This document shows, one piece after another, positions 13,715-25,503 of a stretch of DNA of 64,000 bases. The DNA comes from Dimorphilus gyrociliatus (Eukaryota > Annelida > Polychaeta > Dinophilidae): positions 62,001 through 126,000 of the forward strand of contig CAJFCJ010000039.1 of NCBI GenBank assembly GCA_904063045.1, read 5' to 3'. A program made the position numbers and the translations under genes. How positions within the stretch are numbered: the first letter of the stretch is position 1; each line of letters begins with the position of its first letter. The notes beneath the pieces are model-generated. The model did not search any database, was not told the DNA's origin, and saw nothing but the letters and a program-made list of their open reading frames with translations.

Positions 13715-15049
13715 GAATTGTGCTCATACCTCTAATTATTAATCAGCACTCTTTACTCTTTTACTTTCAATTTTTATCTTTAATTATCTATTTGTCGTTT
13801 GTTCTTTATTAACTGTCCATTAGTTATGAATAAATCAGTTGATAAGCTTAGTCGATGATATTTACTTGTTCATCTATCTTCTCTAAGCTTCACTACTCTT
13901 TTCGTTTTGTCCTCAATCCCTGACCTCTCCTCGCTCTCTCTCTCTCCCCCTCTCCCCCGTTATTCTTCTTTCTTCCCTTCCCTTTTGTTTGCCATGTCTT
14001 ATCCTTAGTTTTCCTCGGCTCTTTAACCCCCACCCTCCCCTGCAACGCAATCTTCCCTTCCCCCCCCCACACACTCACTTACTCATATCGGCCCTTTTCT
14101 CAACTGTTGAATTTGTTTGAGCACATTCAACCAAACCTTAAAGCTGAATTATAATAAATCTTCATTCTCTCATTTAAAAAATCCGAGTTCTTTTTTTTCA
14201 CCAGAAATAGTCCGCTTGAATAGTAATCCTTTAATAACTCAGATCTGTTTTCTTTTTCTAATCAATCAAATTTCCACAATAGAAACACAATAGATACAAT
14301 TATGAAGCCATATTAAGCGATGGTTTTAAAATGCTTTTATATAGGCTACTATAAGGCGTCTCTTTCAACGTCTGCGCGTTCTGCCATGCAAACTTTCAAA
14401 GATGAGAAGATTAAAGCTATATTTCCATTATAAAAGTAATCGAGATGTCTTAAAATCCATTTGGTATCCTTCGACCGTTTAAGCAGAATATTTGCGTTTA
14501 AGTCGAGGGAAGAGGGATGTGGGCGGGGGAATATGAGAAAATATGAACAAATTAGTTGGTAATATAAAGGATTAAGAGCATAAATCTTGTAGTGTCATTT
14601 ATTCAATTGAATTTTGAACAATCTAGTGAAATAATATGTACAGTATATGTTTATAATATGAGAAAATAGAAGAAGTATATATATACTGTATATATATACT
14701 ATATATATATATTTCTATATGTATATACATGTACAGCATGTATATATATATATATATTTCATTGTTCAGACTTCTTTGCGTTAACCTAGCGTTAATTATT
14801 GACGTAACAGTCGGTCTGCTCTCTATTACAATCATTAGACTCGCCGTCACGATTTTGCTTTGTTTCTCTGTTCCCTGAGTAAAAATTGTGAGCTTTCCAC
14901 CAGTTGGATTATGTGAATTATAAAAGAGAATTGAAGGAAAAGAAGTCAATGCTTCTAAATGGTGTTGTGTCCGTTTAAAAACGTTGTTAGTTTGTTCAGA
15001 GAGAAAGAAGATAGATAGAAAGAGGATAATTAAAATTTAAGTACGTGTA

Positions 15050-15150
15050 GACTGTGGTTACCAAGCTACTTTTGTGCACCGTGTATCGACCGACCGCCGC
15101 CACCTGCGCCGCCTCGTTATAAACACGTGATTTTTATATTGCCGGTGCAC
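15050..15150. other. GC-rich patch of unknown role
   Basis: A sharply GC-rich stretch including CCGCCGCCACCTGCGCCGCC, with a CACGTG close by. On the minus strand it reads GCAGGTGGCGG, similar to the AGGTGGCGC core of CTCF sites. A minus-strand frame is open across it, but no acceptor/donor pair is convincing. Confidence 0.3.
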
Positions 15151-15439
15151 ACTGTACATCATTTTGTACATTTTTGAAAAAGAAAAACGTTTATCCATTA
15201 TTGCTTTATGTGAGTAACTTTACCTTTTCAGGAATTTCCACAAAGCTCTCTAAACACCGTAATGACATTTGGTAAAAGATAATTTCATATACTTAATCTA
15301 CTAATAAATTCTTTTAATAAATTTATACATTTCTTATGATTAGTTAATAAATTTATATTTACTCGTCAGCATTTCAAAACATTTATACACGTATACAAGT
15401 TTATAACAAAAGGGATCTGATTAAACACATTTGATAATA

Positions 15440-15440
<1 letters not shown>

Positions 15441-15510
<70 letters not shown>

Positions 15511-15542
15511 CGCTCGCTCTATCTATCTATCTATCTATCTAT
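15441..15542. repeat. Compound (CT)n-(CTCG)n-(CTAT)n microsatellite
   Basis: About 65 bases of CT, then three CTCG-like units, then CTAT units. Confidence 0.95.
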
Positions 15543-16531
15543 TTCACTCTCCCGTTCTCTCTTTTTCTCATTCTCTTTGACAAAGCAGCATATGTATGAA
15601 TAAATGCAGTATGATATATATATATATATATGTCTGTATACACTGTATTCATATTAATAACTGTATAAAACTGTATATATGTCTACTCAGAATACAAATA
15701 TATATGCTTTGGTGTATCTAGCAATTCTTATACTCTATACTATTGACATATACCAATGATTATATATTTGAAAAGAAATATATATACTTCGTATGGAACA
15801 TATTTCTTTTCTCTTATTTCCCTCTACTTATATTTTTTTTTTATATATTAATATATTAATGTGCCTACGCATTAAGCTATTCAGACAATCATAGACATCT
15901 TGTCTTTATCCTTTAGAATTCTTAGTCGAGGGTCCAAACAATCATTCTATATGCTTATATACACGTCTATTAAAAATTCTTTTTATACGTTTCTTCTATT
16001 TATGAATAAACACATGTATACACAGACGCACACATATATATCTATATAATATATATGTCTAAAGCCTTATATATTTAAATAAGGTTATATTGTTGTATAT
16101 AAAAAATTTGTGAATATTCATAAATAAATAAAAATAAATAATAAAAATATATGCAGAGAATATATTTTGATAGGATTTGTATACATTGTTCAAAAATATA
16201 GGATTCTTTTTTTGTGTTCAATTCAAATTGAAACTTAACAATAAAGGTAAATTAATATATATATATATATGATTTCTTTTTTCTGTTTCCTTTTTGTATT
16301 CTCTTCCTATCTCTTCGAATGTATAGTTTTATTATTCAATCATTCGTTCACTCCACAACACACACACACACACACGTACAAGCACGCACATACATACATA
16401 TATTCATACACGTACACCGTAATTACACGTTCAAAATCATTGTTATACAAATTACGGAGAAATAGAATATTATACTCAAACATCACACCTAAAACAAAAA
16501 TGAAAATATAAAAGAATTAACGTAGACTTAC

Positions 16532-16606
16532 TTCTTCGTCGGGATTCGTATTAACCGAATCCATACTTTGAGAAAGAGCTATCGAATTTTCCGTATTCAA
16601 AGCCAT
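16532..16606 (-). CDS. First coding exon of an unidentified minus-strand gene
   Basis: The ATG at 16606 (minus) opens 25 codons beginning MALNTENSIALSQ and ending in acidic residues (NPDEE). A strong GTAAGT donor (16531-16526) follows in phase 0. The composition (Ser/Asn/Glu/Asp, no repeats) is unlike the repeat-derived frames around it. Upstream on the same strand lie a CRE palindrome and a CCAAT box about 100-125 bases away, as expected of a proximal promoter. A four-codon upstream frame (MLAK) ends just before the ATG. The other exons must lie to the left, but none was recognised in 16.5 kb, so the first intron is long or the next exons are small. RNA-binding proteins of the ELAV type often have such short Ser/Asn-rich first exons, but this is speculation and no function is assigned. 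Confidence 0.5.
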
Positions 16607-16675
16607 TTCACTTTGCAAGCATGTGTTTCGCTGGCTCGGATATGACTGTCTGCCGATTTTTTTACCTGTTCTCCC

Positions 16676-16732
16676 ACGGTGGCGCCGTTTTATTCGAAAA
16701 GTGACGTCACGGAATAAGAAGCCTTTGATTGG
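16676..16732 (-). promoter_or_regulatory. CCAAT + CRE proximal promoter
   Basis: On the minus strand, CCAAT (16732-16728) is followed by GTGACGTCAC (16710-16701), a full cAMP-response element, then a GGTGGCGCC-like GC block, then the ATG at 16606. CRE sites bind CREB/ATF and CCAAT binds NF-Y. Order and spacing suit a promoter for the exon at 16532-16606. Confidence 0.5.
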
Positions 16733-17629
16733 ACAAAAGCTGTGCGGTTGGGTGTTGTATCGTTAAATTGGGGAAAATAATATGAATTGATAGACGAATA
16801 ACAAACTGTGAATATTATGATGAAATTAACGGGTAAATATAGAGAGAAAGAGGGAGAGAGGTGAGAGGGAGAGAACGTAGGAGAGGAATAGAGGAGTAGC
16901 GCTGAATTTTATAAATAGATACAAAAAATTGGGGTTCGTGTGAAAGAAAAAAATTTCTTTCAATTCTAATCCATAAGAAAAGGGATTGAATAAAATCAAG
17001 TCTTTTATTTAGTTAACGTCATTGTCGTCATCCGGTTAGCTAATCATCTTGAAAAGTTCATCTAAGCGCAATAGATTGTCTGACAAGTGCTATTTTAAAG
17101 ATAAATAGATGAAGCAGGTTACTTTACTCCTTTTCTCTTTAGTAAAGAAACATTTACAAGCCACACCCAAAATGGATTAGCTTTAAATTATCTTGGTACA
17201 TATTCTAACTTAACTTAGTTATCAAACGGAAGAATAGCGGTAGAATGGGAGACGGAGACGGCACATTCATCAATCAGGAATATACTTAATATTAATATAC
17301 ACAATAGATAATAACTCGTTCAAATTTTAGCCTATATATAAACACCTTGAATACTATTATAGATGTGAGAGATTGAGAGAAAAAGAGCCGCTATATGTTT
17401 CCTTATACAGTATAAATCGACAGTCATTTTATCATTCTCTCTCTTTTTCTCCACTTTGGGTATTTGATTAAATAAAAGGTATTTATTTTTTTATTTAATC
17501 TCTTCATTTGATCTATTTAATGGATACGCAATTTTGCTAATTGACTCGTCAAAATTATCACTTTTTTATTTTCCAAGCCAATAAGCAAATTTCTTTTTCT
17601 TAAATCAAATTTTCAATTACCTGCCAGGT

Positions 17630-17641
17630 AGAGAGAGAGAC

Positions 17642-17716
<75 letters not shown>

Positions 17717-17720
17717 GACA
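17630..17720. repeat. Four-part compound microsatellite
   Basis: (GA)5, then (AT)n, then (AG)n, then (ACAG)n run without unique sequence between them. Adjacent purine and self-complementary TA tracts suggest repeated slippage at one site. Confidence 0.9.
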
Positions 17721-19703
17721 GTCAGGGAAAGAATAAATGAAAGGGGGAACGAAAAGAGGACAGATACAGGAAAGCCAAAAGTAAGGATAACTTTTATCTT
17801 GTTTTAGGCGAACAATAACAATAATAGTCAAATCAATCTTTTCGTCATCCTTCAATTCTCTTCTACCTTCTCTTTCCTCACCTGGCAACTCTTCCGCCTT
17901 CTATCAGTCTTTGCCACTTTTTTCATGCTTTATTCATCTCCTCATCAAAAAACACACGCCAAATTAGCGCTAATTAAACGACAAGTCGGAAGTTGAACAA
18001 TAGTGTATATACTGAGCACATCTTTCGTGCACCTTTATCTTTTTGACTAAAATCCTTTAATAGTAGGAGCGTAACCTATAATGAGGGACAAACTAAGAAA
18101 GAAAGACGAAGAGATGTCTTACGAGTTTTTTTCGTTTTGAATGGATTAATACTATTCAATATTAGTTAATTTGCGTTTACTATTCCAAAATCTTCTCAAA
18201 TGCCTTATAGACTAGGAGCTTAGAGTCTCTTAAAAATACTGATCCTAATCAAAGTCTGTTTTGGGCCTATTATAGTCCTATTGTCTGAACTAAACGTGTG
18301 GCTGCAGGCATGTTGAAAGATTTTCCTCTTAATAAACCTTAGCATTATTATAATATTAAGATTAGCACTCGTACAGCTAATGTCGTTATAACATTATTAG
18401 TAAAATAACCTTTTCTCAAGGAATAATGCGTTCCGGCTATTGACGAAGATAATTGGTAAAAAATATTAACATATTACTTTACACAATTACAACGTCAAAT
18501 CTCCTTTTAGAAAATAAATATACACACTTACATACATTTATACAGATATATGAATATATATATATCTTTATGTGTTTTTCTTCTTTTGTTTACGCATACA
18601 AATACCTAGACTGTTTATACACGAGTATTAAAATACCTACAATTTGCTGTATATAAATAAATATGTATTGTATACTTTTTTTTCATATGTGTCATTGAAT
18701 ACATAAACCTAGTAATTCTATATATACTGTGTATTCAATTTAAATGTATATATATATATATATATTTATATACCAATGTATACATGGATTAGTTGTTATT
18801 CATTTAAATCATCTAAAGTACTGTCTTTTCTCAGCTCTCGTTTATTACAGAATTTGCAATAGTTGCACACTTTTTATTATCTAAAATTAAAAAGTAAAAG
18901 AATCAAACAGATAAAAGTAAAAAACTATTTCTTTTTTTAAGTACATGTTTGTAAATATAGATGCAGTTTATTTTCAGATCAGTCGGTTCTCTCTCTCTCT
19001 CTTCATCTCTTTAATTTCTTTTTTAAGTCTAATTTTAAATGGCAAGAGGCAGAGAGAATAAACACTTTTTTTTTAGTTTTGATCAAGCGAAAAAAATTGA
19101 GATGAAAAAATTGTAAAAAGGATCGGTTTACATCGATACCCTTGAGTGGGGAATCGCATGATAAAGCGAGTGATTAGGCTAAAGGATGGCGGTGTAAAGC
19201 TTATGTTACCGTAAGTTTATATTCTTTTGTGACAATTGTAAAATTATATAGTTTAAAAACTATTAAATAATCTTATTCAAGTATTTTGTATTGATCCTAA
19301 GAAAAGGCGTTTCCTTTAGTAATATACACAAGTAATATATAATATATATATACGGTATATATAGCATATGTAGTAACCGTCTTATTCTTTTGTAATGTTT
19401 TTTTTTATTTACTTTAAAGATTAACTATTTATTTGAATCAATTTCTCATCAATTTTTTAATAGCATAGCTTTCTTGAAAACATCAGGGTAAAATCAGACT
19501 TCTCCGCTAAAAGTAGGCTTTATTATTGCATTTTAAAGCCGTCTATAAAACACTACAAGCCATTGGCGTGACTATCCTGCAATTGAATTAATTGAATTTA
19601 ACAGGGCATTCATTGATGAACTGCTTTTTTCATTCGTCTTTTAGTTTTATTTCTCTTTTGATTTTTATCTTCTTTAACTAGAAATTCAAAATAGGAAAAA
19701 TTA

Positions 19704-19754
19704 AATAAATAAATAAATAAATAAATAACAAATAAATGGGTCAATAATAAATAC

Positions 19755-19792
<38 letters not shown>

Positions 19793-19793
19793 A
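19704..19793. repeat. (AAAT)n and (GA)n microsatellites
   Basis: An AAAT tetranucleotide run at 19704-19730, a short unique spacer, then interrupted GA repeats at 19755-19793. Confidence 0.9.
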
Positions 19794-20510
19794 TATGAGA
19801 GAAGATGATAAAAAAAGCCAAGTTATATTCGTTTACAAAAATCTATAAAATTATTTCATAAACAGCTTCGACACCCACATTCTATTAAATAGAAAAACAG
19901 ATAATGAAATTTAGAGACTAATGTAAATTTCGGTCCGAATTCCATAAAAACAAAAATAGTTGGCTTGCATCTCATGAATAATTTAAATGTCTTTTTTTTT
20001 AAATGTTCTCCCTTTTCTTTTTTATCTACTCTCTTCAATCTTTCTCATATTCTCTTAATTTAAAGAAGGAGAAATTTTTCATTCTATTATTAATTCATTT
20101 TAATTCTTTTCTCTTTCTTTTTAAAAACGGTTTTTCTTTTCAATTTCTTTTTCTCTTCCTTCTTCATCTCCTCTATTCACCCCTTTCCCTCCCTTTCCCT
20201 TCCTCTCTCATTCATTCATTACTTTTCTCTGCCTCTCTGCCTCTCCCTCTTTCTGACGATCTGTCTATCTCTACCAAACATATTCTTTTTTTTCTATAAT
20301 TCATTCATGTCTTTTTTTTGTGTTCAATTGAAAAAAAAAGAGAAAAGAATTTTTTTCTTCGCCTTTAACAGTTTGCTATTTCTATTTGGCACACCGGTTA
20401 TCCACTTTTAATTGCTGCACGTTAAATTAACCTGTATTCTATTGATTCGACGTATACTTAAGACTTTTTGTACCTAGTTCTTTGTTTAAATTTTTTAAAA
20501 AGAGTAGAGT

Positions 20511-20527
20511 ATATATCTATCTATCTA

Positions 20528-20562
<35 letters not shown>
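20511..20562. repeat. (TATC)n-(CT)n microsatellite
   Basis: TATC units pass directly into CT units. Confidence 0.9.
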
Positions 20563-22252
20563 ATATGTATACATAGATATATGGATATATAGATATATAC
20601 ATACATAAGGTTAATAAAAAGAGAAACGTGCCTATAAAGTCAACTAGAAAATTCACAAGGTAACAGATGGAATTGCTTATGGCTGCATATTGGGGCGTTA
20701 GGTAAATTTTTAATGATGGCCGTATTTCATTTCATTTCTACGTGTTTCGACACGATTAGAATTCAAAATGATCTCAAAATGAGAAACCAGCAGGCATCTT
20801 TATCCGGGTAGAGTTTTTTTTTACTTTATACTTTATACAGGCTGTATATAATATAATTTTCATTCAAACATTTCAACATACGCTTAAAGGTTATAGCCTA
20901 TAATTAAATGATATGCTCTCATATATACAGTATACAGTATATTTACTGTATTTACTATATATAAACTATATATATATATATATAGTTTATGTCTACGCCA
21001 AAAGATAAATTAATAAGAGAACATATAGACCTATATAGACCTATATTATAATATTTATAAATGAAAGAAAAGCACATGAGGCCGGCGACAGTACAAACTG
21101 CAATATCTTTTATAGTTTATCTTTAAATTCTTATAAAGCCTGTGCATAAGTAATAATTTTTAATCAATGTTTTACCAACTTTTTCTCTTTTAAGTAGCAG
21201 CTCACCGTATTTATTTCCGTATTTAAAGCTTTTACTTAAGAAATATATAGTAAAGAATTACAAAAGATTACCTTTACATCGTTATATTTTATTATAAATA
21301 TACTGCAATAATCTATTTTTAACCCAATGCAGTTCTACTACAATATTAAAACTTTATTTAAAAAAAAAGAGAGAAGGAAAGTAAAGGATAAAGAAATAAA
21401 TGTTTAATCGTTTCCTTTCAATTCGTGTGCGCTTTTATTAAATTTCGCGTAATTGGTAAAATTAACGAATAATTTATTATCATTCATTTTGAAAGCTTCT
21501 CTTCTTTTTTTTGCTCTCTTTTCTTTCAGCTCCCTCTCTCTCTCTCTCTCTCTCTCTCTTCCTTACAACCGTCAGTTGATTTGTAAAATATTTTATTACG
21601 TCTTGACGTTTCTCTTCCTTCTGGAGGAGGAAGCTGAGGGAATGGAAGATTGAATGAAATAAAGAGGATAAAAGTAAAAATGAAGCGGCAGAGAAAGAGA
21701 AGCAATGTCTTATTTGCGCTACGTATTCAGTTTATTAAACATATTTAGTGTGTGTACTCAGAACATATATGTTCAAGAGTACGTGAAATTGTTTGACAAA
21801 CAACTCTCGTAGGCATTGGTAAAGGGAAGAGATTTTGAACTGAAACCGATTTGGTCAAAATCCCTTACAGATTAGTAAGGGCGGTGGTTTTTTTGTAGCT
21901 AGTAAGAGTTTTAAAGGATTATAATCCGCTAAGTCTGTATTTGATATTCTCAATCGAAAAAAGGGAAAAATTAGCAACAAAAGGAGGAGAAAATGATGAT
22001 TTAATAGCGAAAAGATATTTAAATCTAAAAATACATACTTCTTATATATACGGTATATATACTACAAGAAAGGGATTTGAACAAAACAACAGTGCGTGTT
22101 CAATCAATCGATCTGGTCGATTCTCAAGATTTTTCGAGCGCTTTAATAATGCAGCAATTAATTCGAATTCGCAATTAATAGGAATCTATCAAGAGGATCG
22201 ACTTGGGCTACTTCATTAGTTTGCCAATACGCCGCTCACGCTGAAGATATAG

Positions 22253-22266
22253 GTTGCTAAGGCAAC
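22253..22266. promoter_or_regulatory. Perfect RFX X-box motif
   Basis: GTTGCT-AA-GGCAAC matches the X-box consensus with its 2-base spacer. A pyrimidine tract with CAG follows at about 22308, and then an ATG at 22317 opening a frame MVAPIEKLICELL of 40 codons. Two AGATGGC-type motifs follow at 22384 and 22475. No downstream exons were found, so a gene is not called, but the spacing resembles a ciliary-gene promoter. Confidence 0.5.
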
Positions 22267-22439
22267 AAGCTCCTGCTTTCCTAATTAATTTTAGCCTGTT
22301 GTTTCAGAGTTTTAATATGGTTGCTCCAATCGAAAAATTGATCTGCGAGTTACTGTTTACAAAATGTAACGAACATTTAGTCGTAGATGGCGCACTACAA
22401 GATAATAATAGCCAACTTTTTTCTCTCTCTCTCTAGCTC

Positions 22440-25400
22440 TCTCTCCTCGTCTTTCTCTAATGCTAATTACATCTCACTAGATGGCACAAAGAACGCTCAG
22501 TTAGGCTTTAAAGCCTGTTTTCTGTTTTTTCTCTCCAGTTAAATCATTCTAAAGCACGTAAAAAATATAAAAAACTAGGATAAGAATTCATTAACCAAAA
22601 TTATAAGAAAGTAATAGTTTCGTTACTTTTAGAAGAATTTCATAAAAGATTAATTTACTATGAGAGAATTATTCTTCGCTCTCATTACCTTAAATCGTAA
22701 AATAATCACGACCTTTGGCCTCGTTCTAATCGGCTACTAAAAAGAATCTCCGAGGATTTTCTAATCAGTCTTAAGGAGAGAAAAATCAACATATAATGAT
22801 GACAATAATGACGATGATACTACAAATGAGAGAGCAGTAGAAGCGATGACGGTGCAGTTGAGGCGGTGTAAAAGAGAAGGAGGGGAATGGGAGGGACGGA
22901 GGCAAATAGACAGACAGACAAATAGATCGAAAAGAAGGAAAGATAAAGCCAAGTTATTTTTAAAAAGAAAACAATAAAGAAAGAAGGAGGGCAAAGGAAG
23001 CAGGAATAAAGAAAAGTGTCATTTTATCTTCTATTTGAGTTTGTTTTCCCTTTTTTTTCAATTGACCTGGCTGACATAAGAAAGTGTGATAGAATCGAAT
23101 AAACGTGTAATAATTTTAAACATATACATACTATATTGATTTTGCTTCTTCTTCCTCTTTCTCCTCCCCTCCTTCTCTCTCTCTTTCTCTCTGTCTTTTC
23201 CTTCCATTTTCTCTCTTTTCTCTCTTTCCTTTTTCAAGACATAGTCCACTACCCTTTGATACGATCCGTATCAGCTTCCCTCATTTCAACTTTTTTCTCT
23301 TTTATTCTCCTCCGCTGGTTTATTAATGACAAATCTAAATAGGCTAAAGTCTTTTTTTTCTCTTCCTCGCCAACGTCTTTCTCTTTGACTGAGAGATAGA
23401 GAGACACAGAGAGTGAGAGAGAGTGAGAGAGAGGTAAGTGGAAAGGGATGAGAAAGAGAGATAGAGAGAAAGAAAGGGAGAGTTGATCTACATAATTCAA
23501 CTTTCGTTAATTACCTAAATTAATTAACTGCTCTATTTAAAGAAAAAAATGAACGATTGATTTCTTTTATCTACGTTGAACAAAGGAAAAAAATAAAGAG
23601 GAAAGTTGATACAAAAAGGTTATAATCAATGTTTAAATGACTGTATCATTTATATAAATATATTAAAACCAACTGCTCCGTAAACAGCACACATTTTGTA
23701 TGACATACTGTATATTCTACATAATAATATATATTATATATACCTTTTCTATATATATATATATATATATATGTATTCTTAATTAGCTTTTTTAGCTTTC
23801 TTTCAAGCAACTTAGAAACAAACAAACACACAAAAACAGAGAAGAATCTTATTGATTATCTTATTAAAAAGGATTTATTTTCCATTTTCCCTCCTATATT
23901 ATACTACTTGTATGTCATGTGTACATCGAGAATGGCGTTATTCCCCTGCAGATATTTTCTACAGATGGTCATTTTAAAGGGAACAGGTGAATCTTCATCA
24001 GGCAAACACACGTTACAAATTTCCAATAAGATATGGGGGAAAAGAATACTTGGTTAGGATTAATTATCTACTTCTATTTCAAATAAATAACCCGAAATTT
24101 GTCTCTTTTTTGTAATGGCATATTCAACAATAGGATAAAGTAGACCGCAAGGCAAACTAATCCTATTTCTCTTTTAGGTGTTTCGCCGTTGGTTTTTTAA
24201 TTAATTAACCTGTCTTCTAAGCTATAGTTGCAGGCAAAATTTCAAGTCTCACAAACCGAGTGATTTCTAATGGGAATCGTAATGAAATAAACTTTTCTTC
24301 TATCCTTTTATCACTCCCTTTTTCTTTTTCCCTTCCCGGTCGCTGGTTTGTCACTTTTTCCCATTTTCTTCCCCTTTCAAGGCTCTACCGGATCAGTGTC
24401 GTTTATTAGGTAAACAATAAATATTTTTATTCCTTTATGCTAAATATTCTCGGTTAGATTTCTCTTCTCGAGATTGTTCTCAAATTTTTTCTATCTTACC
24501 TTTCTCCCTTCTCATTACCCTTTCGACTCTTTCGATTTCTTTTTTATCTCACATTTTACTCTTGTTCCTCTCTCTTCTTCGTTTTATGCGTCTAGCTAGT
24601 TTCTTAACGAACGACAAACAGAGAGAGGAAAAACAAACACCTAATAACGCCATCTATAGTCTAATCAAGTGAATAGAACTAACTGAATAAATGCTTTTCG
24701 TAAAGGAGAGCAGGAGAGTCTATTCAAACAAAGAAGTTTTACTCTATTGAACGAAGATATAGTGACATAGGACTAGATTAAAGCGAATCTCGAAACCTAG
24801 ATGTTTATTTACGAAATAAATTGTACTTTATTAAGGGACAATCGATGAGAAAACAAAAGTAGTCGACCAAGATTAGGACTATTAGCTCATAGGATTGTAA
24901 ATGATATGGAATTGAATGAGAATAGGCGTTATTTTTCCCTAATAATCATATAGGTTAAAACAAAAACAATAAGTCTAATTTTTTTTTAGAGGCAGCTTTC
25001 CTTTCGTGTTTGTCTTTAACTCTTGTTCTACATAGTCAACATAAAATATATAGCAAATCCTTTGATCTACTTAGACGCTTATAACCGCACCTTTTTCTAT
25101 GCAATAACTCTTTCGGAAACGTACAGAAAACTACTTTGATATGAATTTTTGTGTTATTTTCTTGGTATGTACAAACAATAATCAGTTTCTTCAATTTCCT
25201 ACAAATACACAACCAAAATATTTGATTGTGACTTTTTCTTTTTTATTATTCTTTCTTTATTTCTGTCTTTCTTCCTCTCTCTCTCTCTCTCTTTCTCTCT
25301 CCCTTCCTCCCTCCCTCCCTCCATAGTTCTGCCTTGGGCTTTCATTTTTGGCTTGTTCAACTGTATCTTGCGTATTTGATCTTTCTACTTGTTCAAATCA

Positions 25401-25471
25401 ATCAACAAATTTGTCGGCTGCAATTGCGGTAAACTTTCATTTATTTATTATTTTATTCAATCTTTCTTTAA

Positions 25472-25503
<32 letters not shown>

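Larger units (their letters stand above)
4745..16520. other. Large gene-poor region with scattered regulatory-like motifs
   Basis: No recognisable exon was found in nearly 12 kb. Most open frames are CT/GA or TA-repeat peptides, and the few of mixed composition (for example 7559-7795, 10089-10316, 11793-12017) resemble nothing known and lack paired splice sites. Present are a 16-base CACGTG palindrome (6134-6149), an X-box (13701-13714), a near X-box (7812-7825), a GC-rich patch (15050-15150), and GA/TGTA, CT and CTAT repeats (5861-5960, 9240-9280, 12760-12800, 15441-15542). The simplest reading is an intron or downstream part of the gene starting at 16606, but intergenic DNA is equally possible. 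Confidence 0.5.
16760..22240. other. Gene-poor non-coding region
   Basis: No supportable gene on either strand. The open frames are short and mostly repeat-derived. It contains a complex microsatellite at 17630-17720, AAAT and GA repeats at 19704-19793, a TATC/CT block at 20511-20562, TA-rich inverted blocks at 20925-20985, and CT repeats at about 21533-21560. Confidence 0.6.

Noticed and set aside
13560-13720. Short coding-like minus frames (MKPIEKEDTF..., MAVKGVKG...) beside the X-box
   Set aside because: Each stops within 20 codons and lacks a good donor. Too weak to call an exon.
22317-22436. Small frame MVAPIEKLICELL after the X-box as a gene
   Set aside because: It ends in a CT microsatellite without a usable donor, and no second exon was found. 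It is kept only as context for the X-box.
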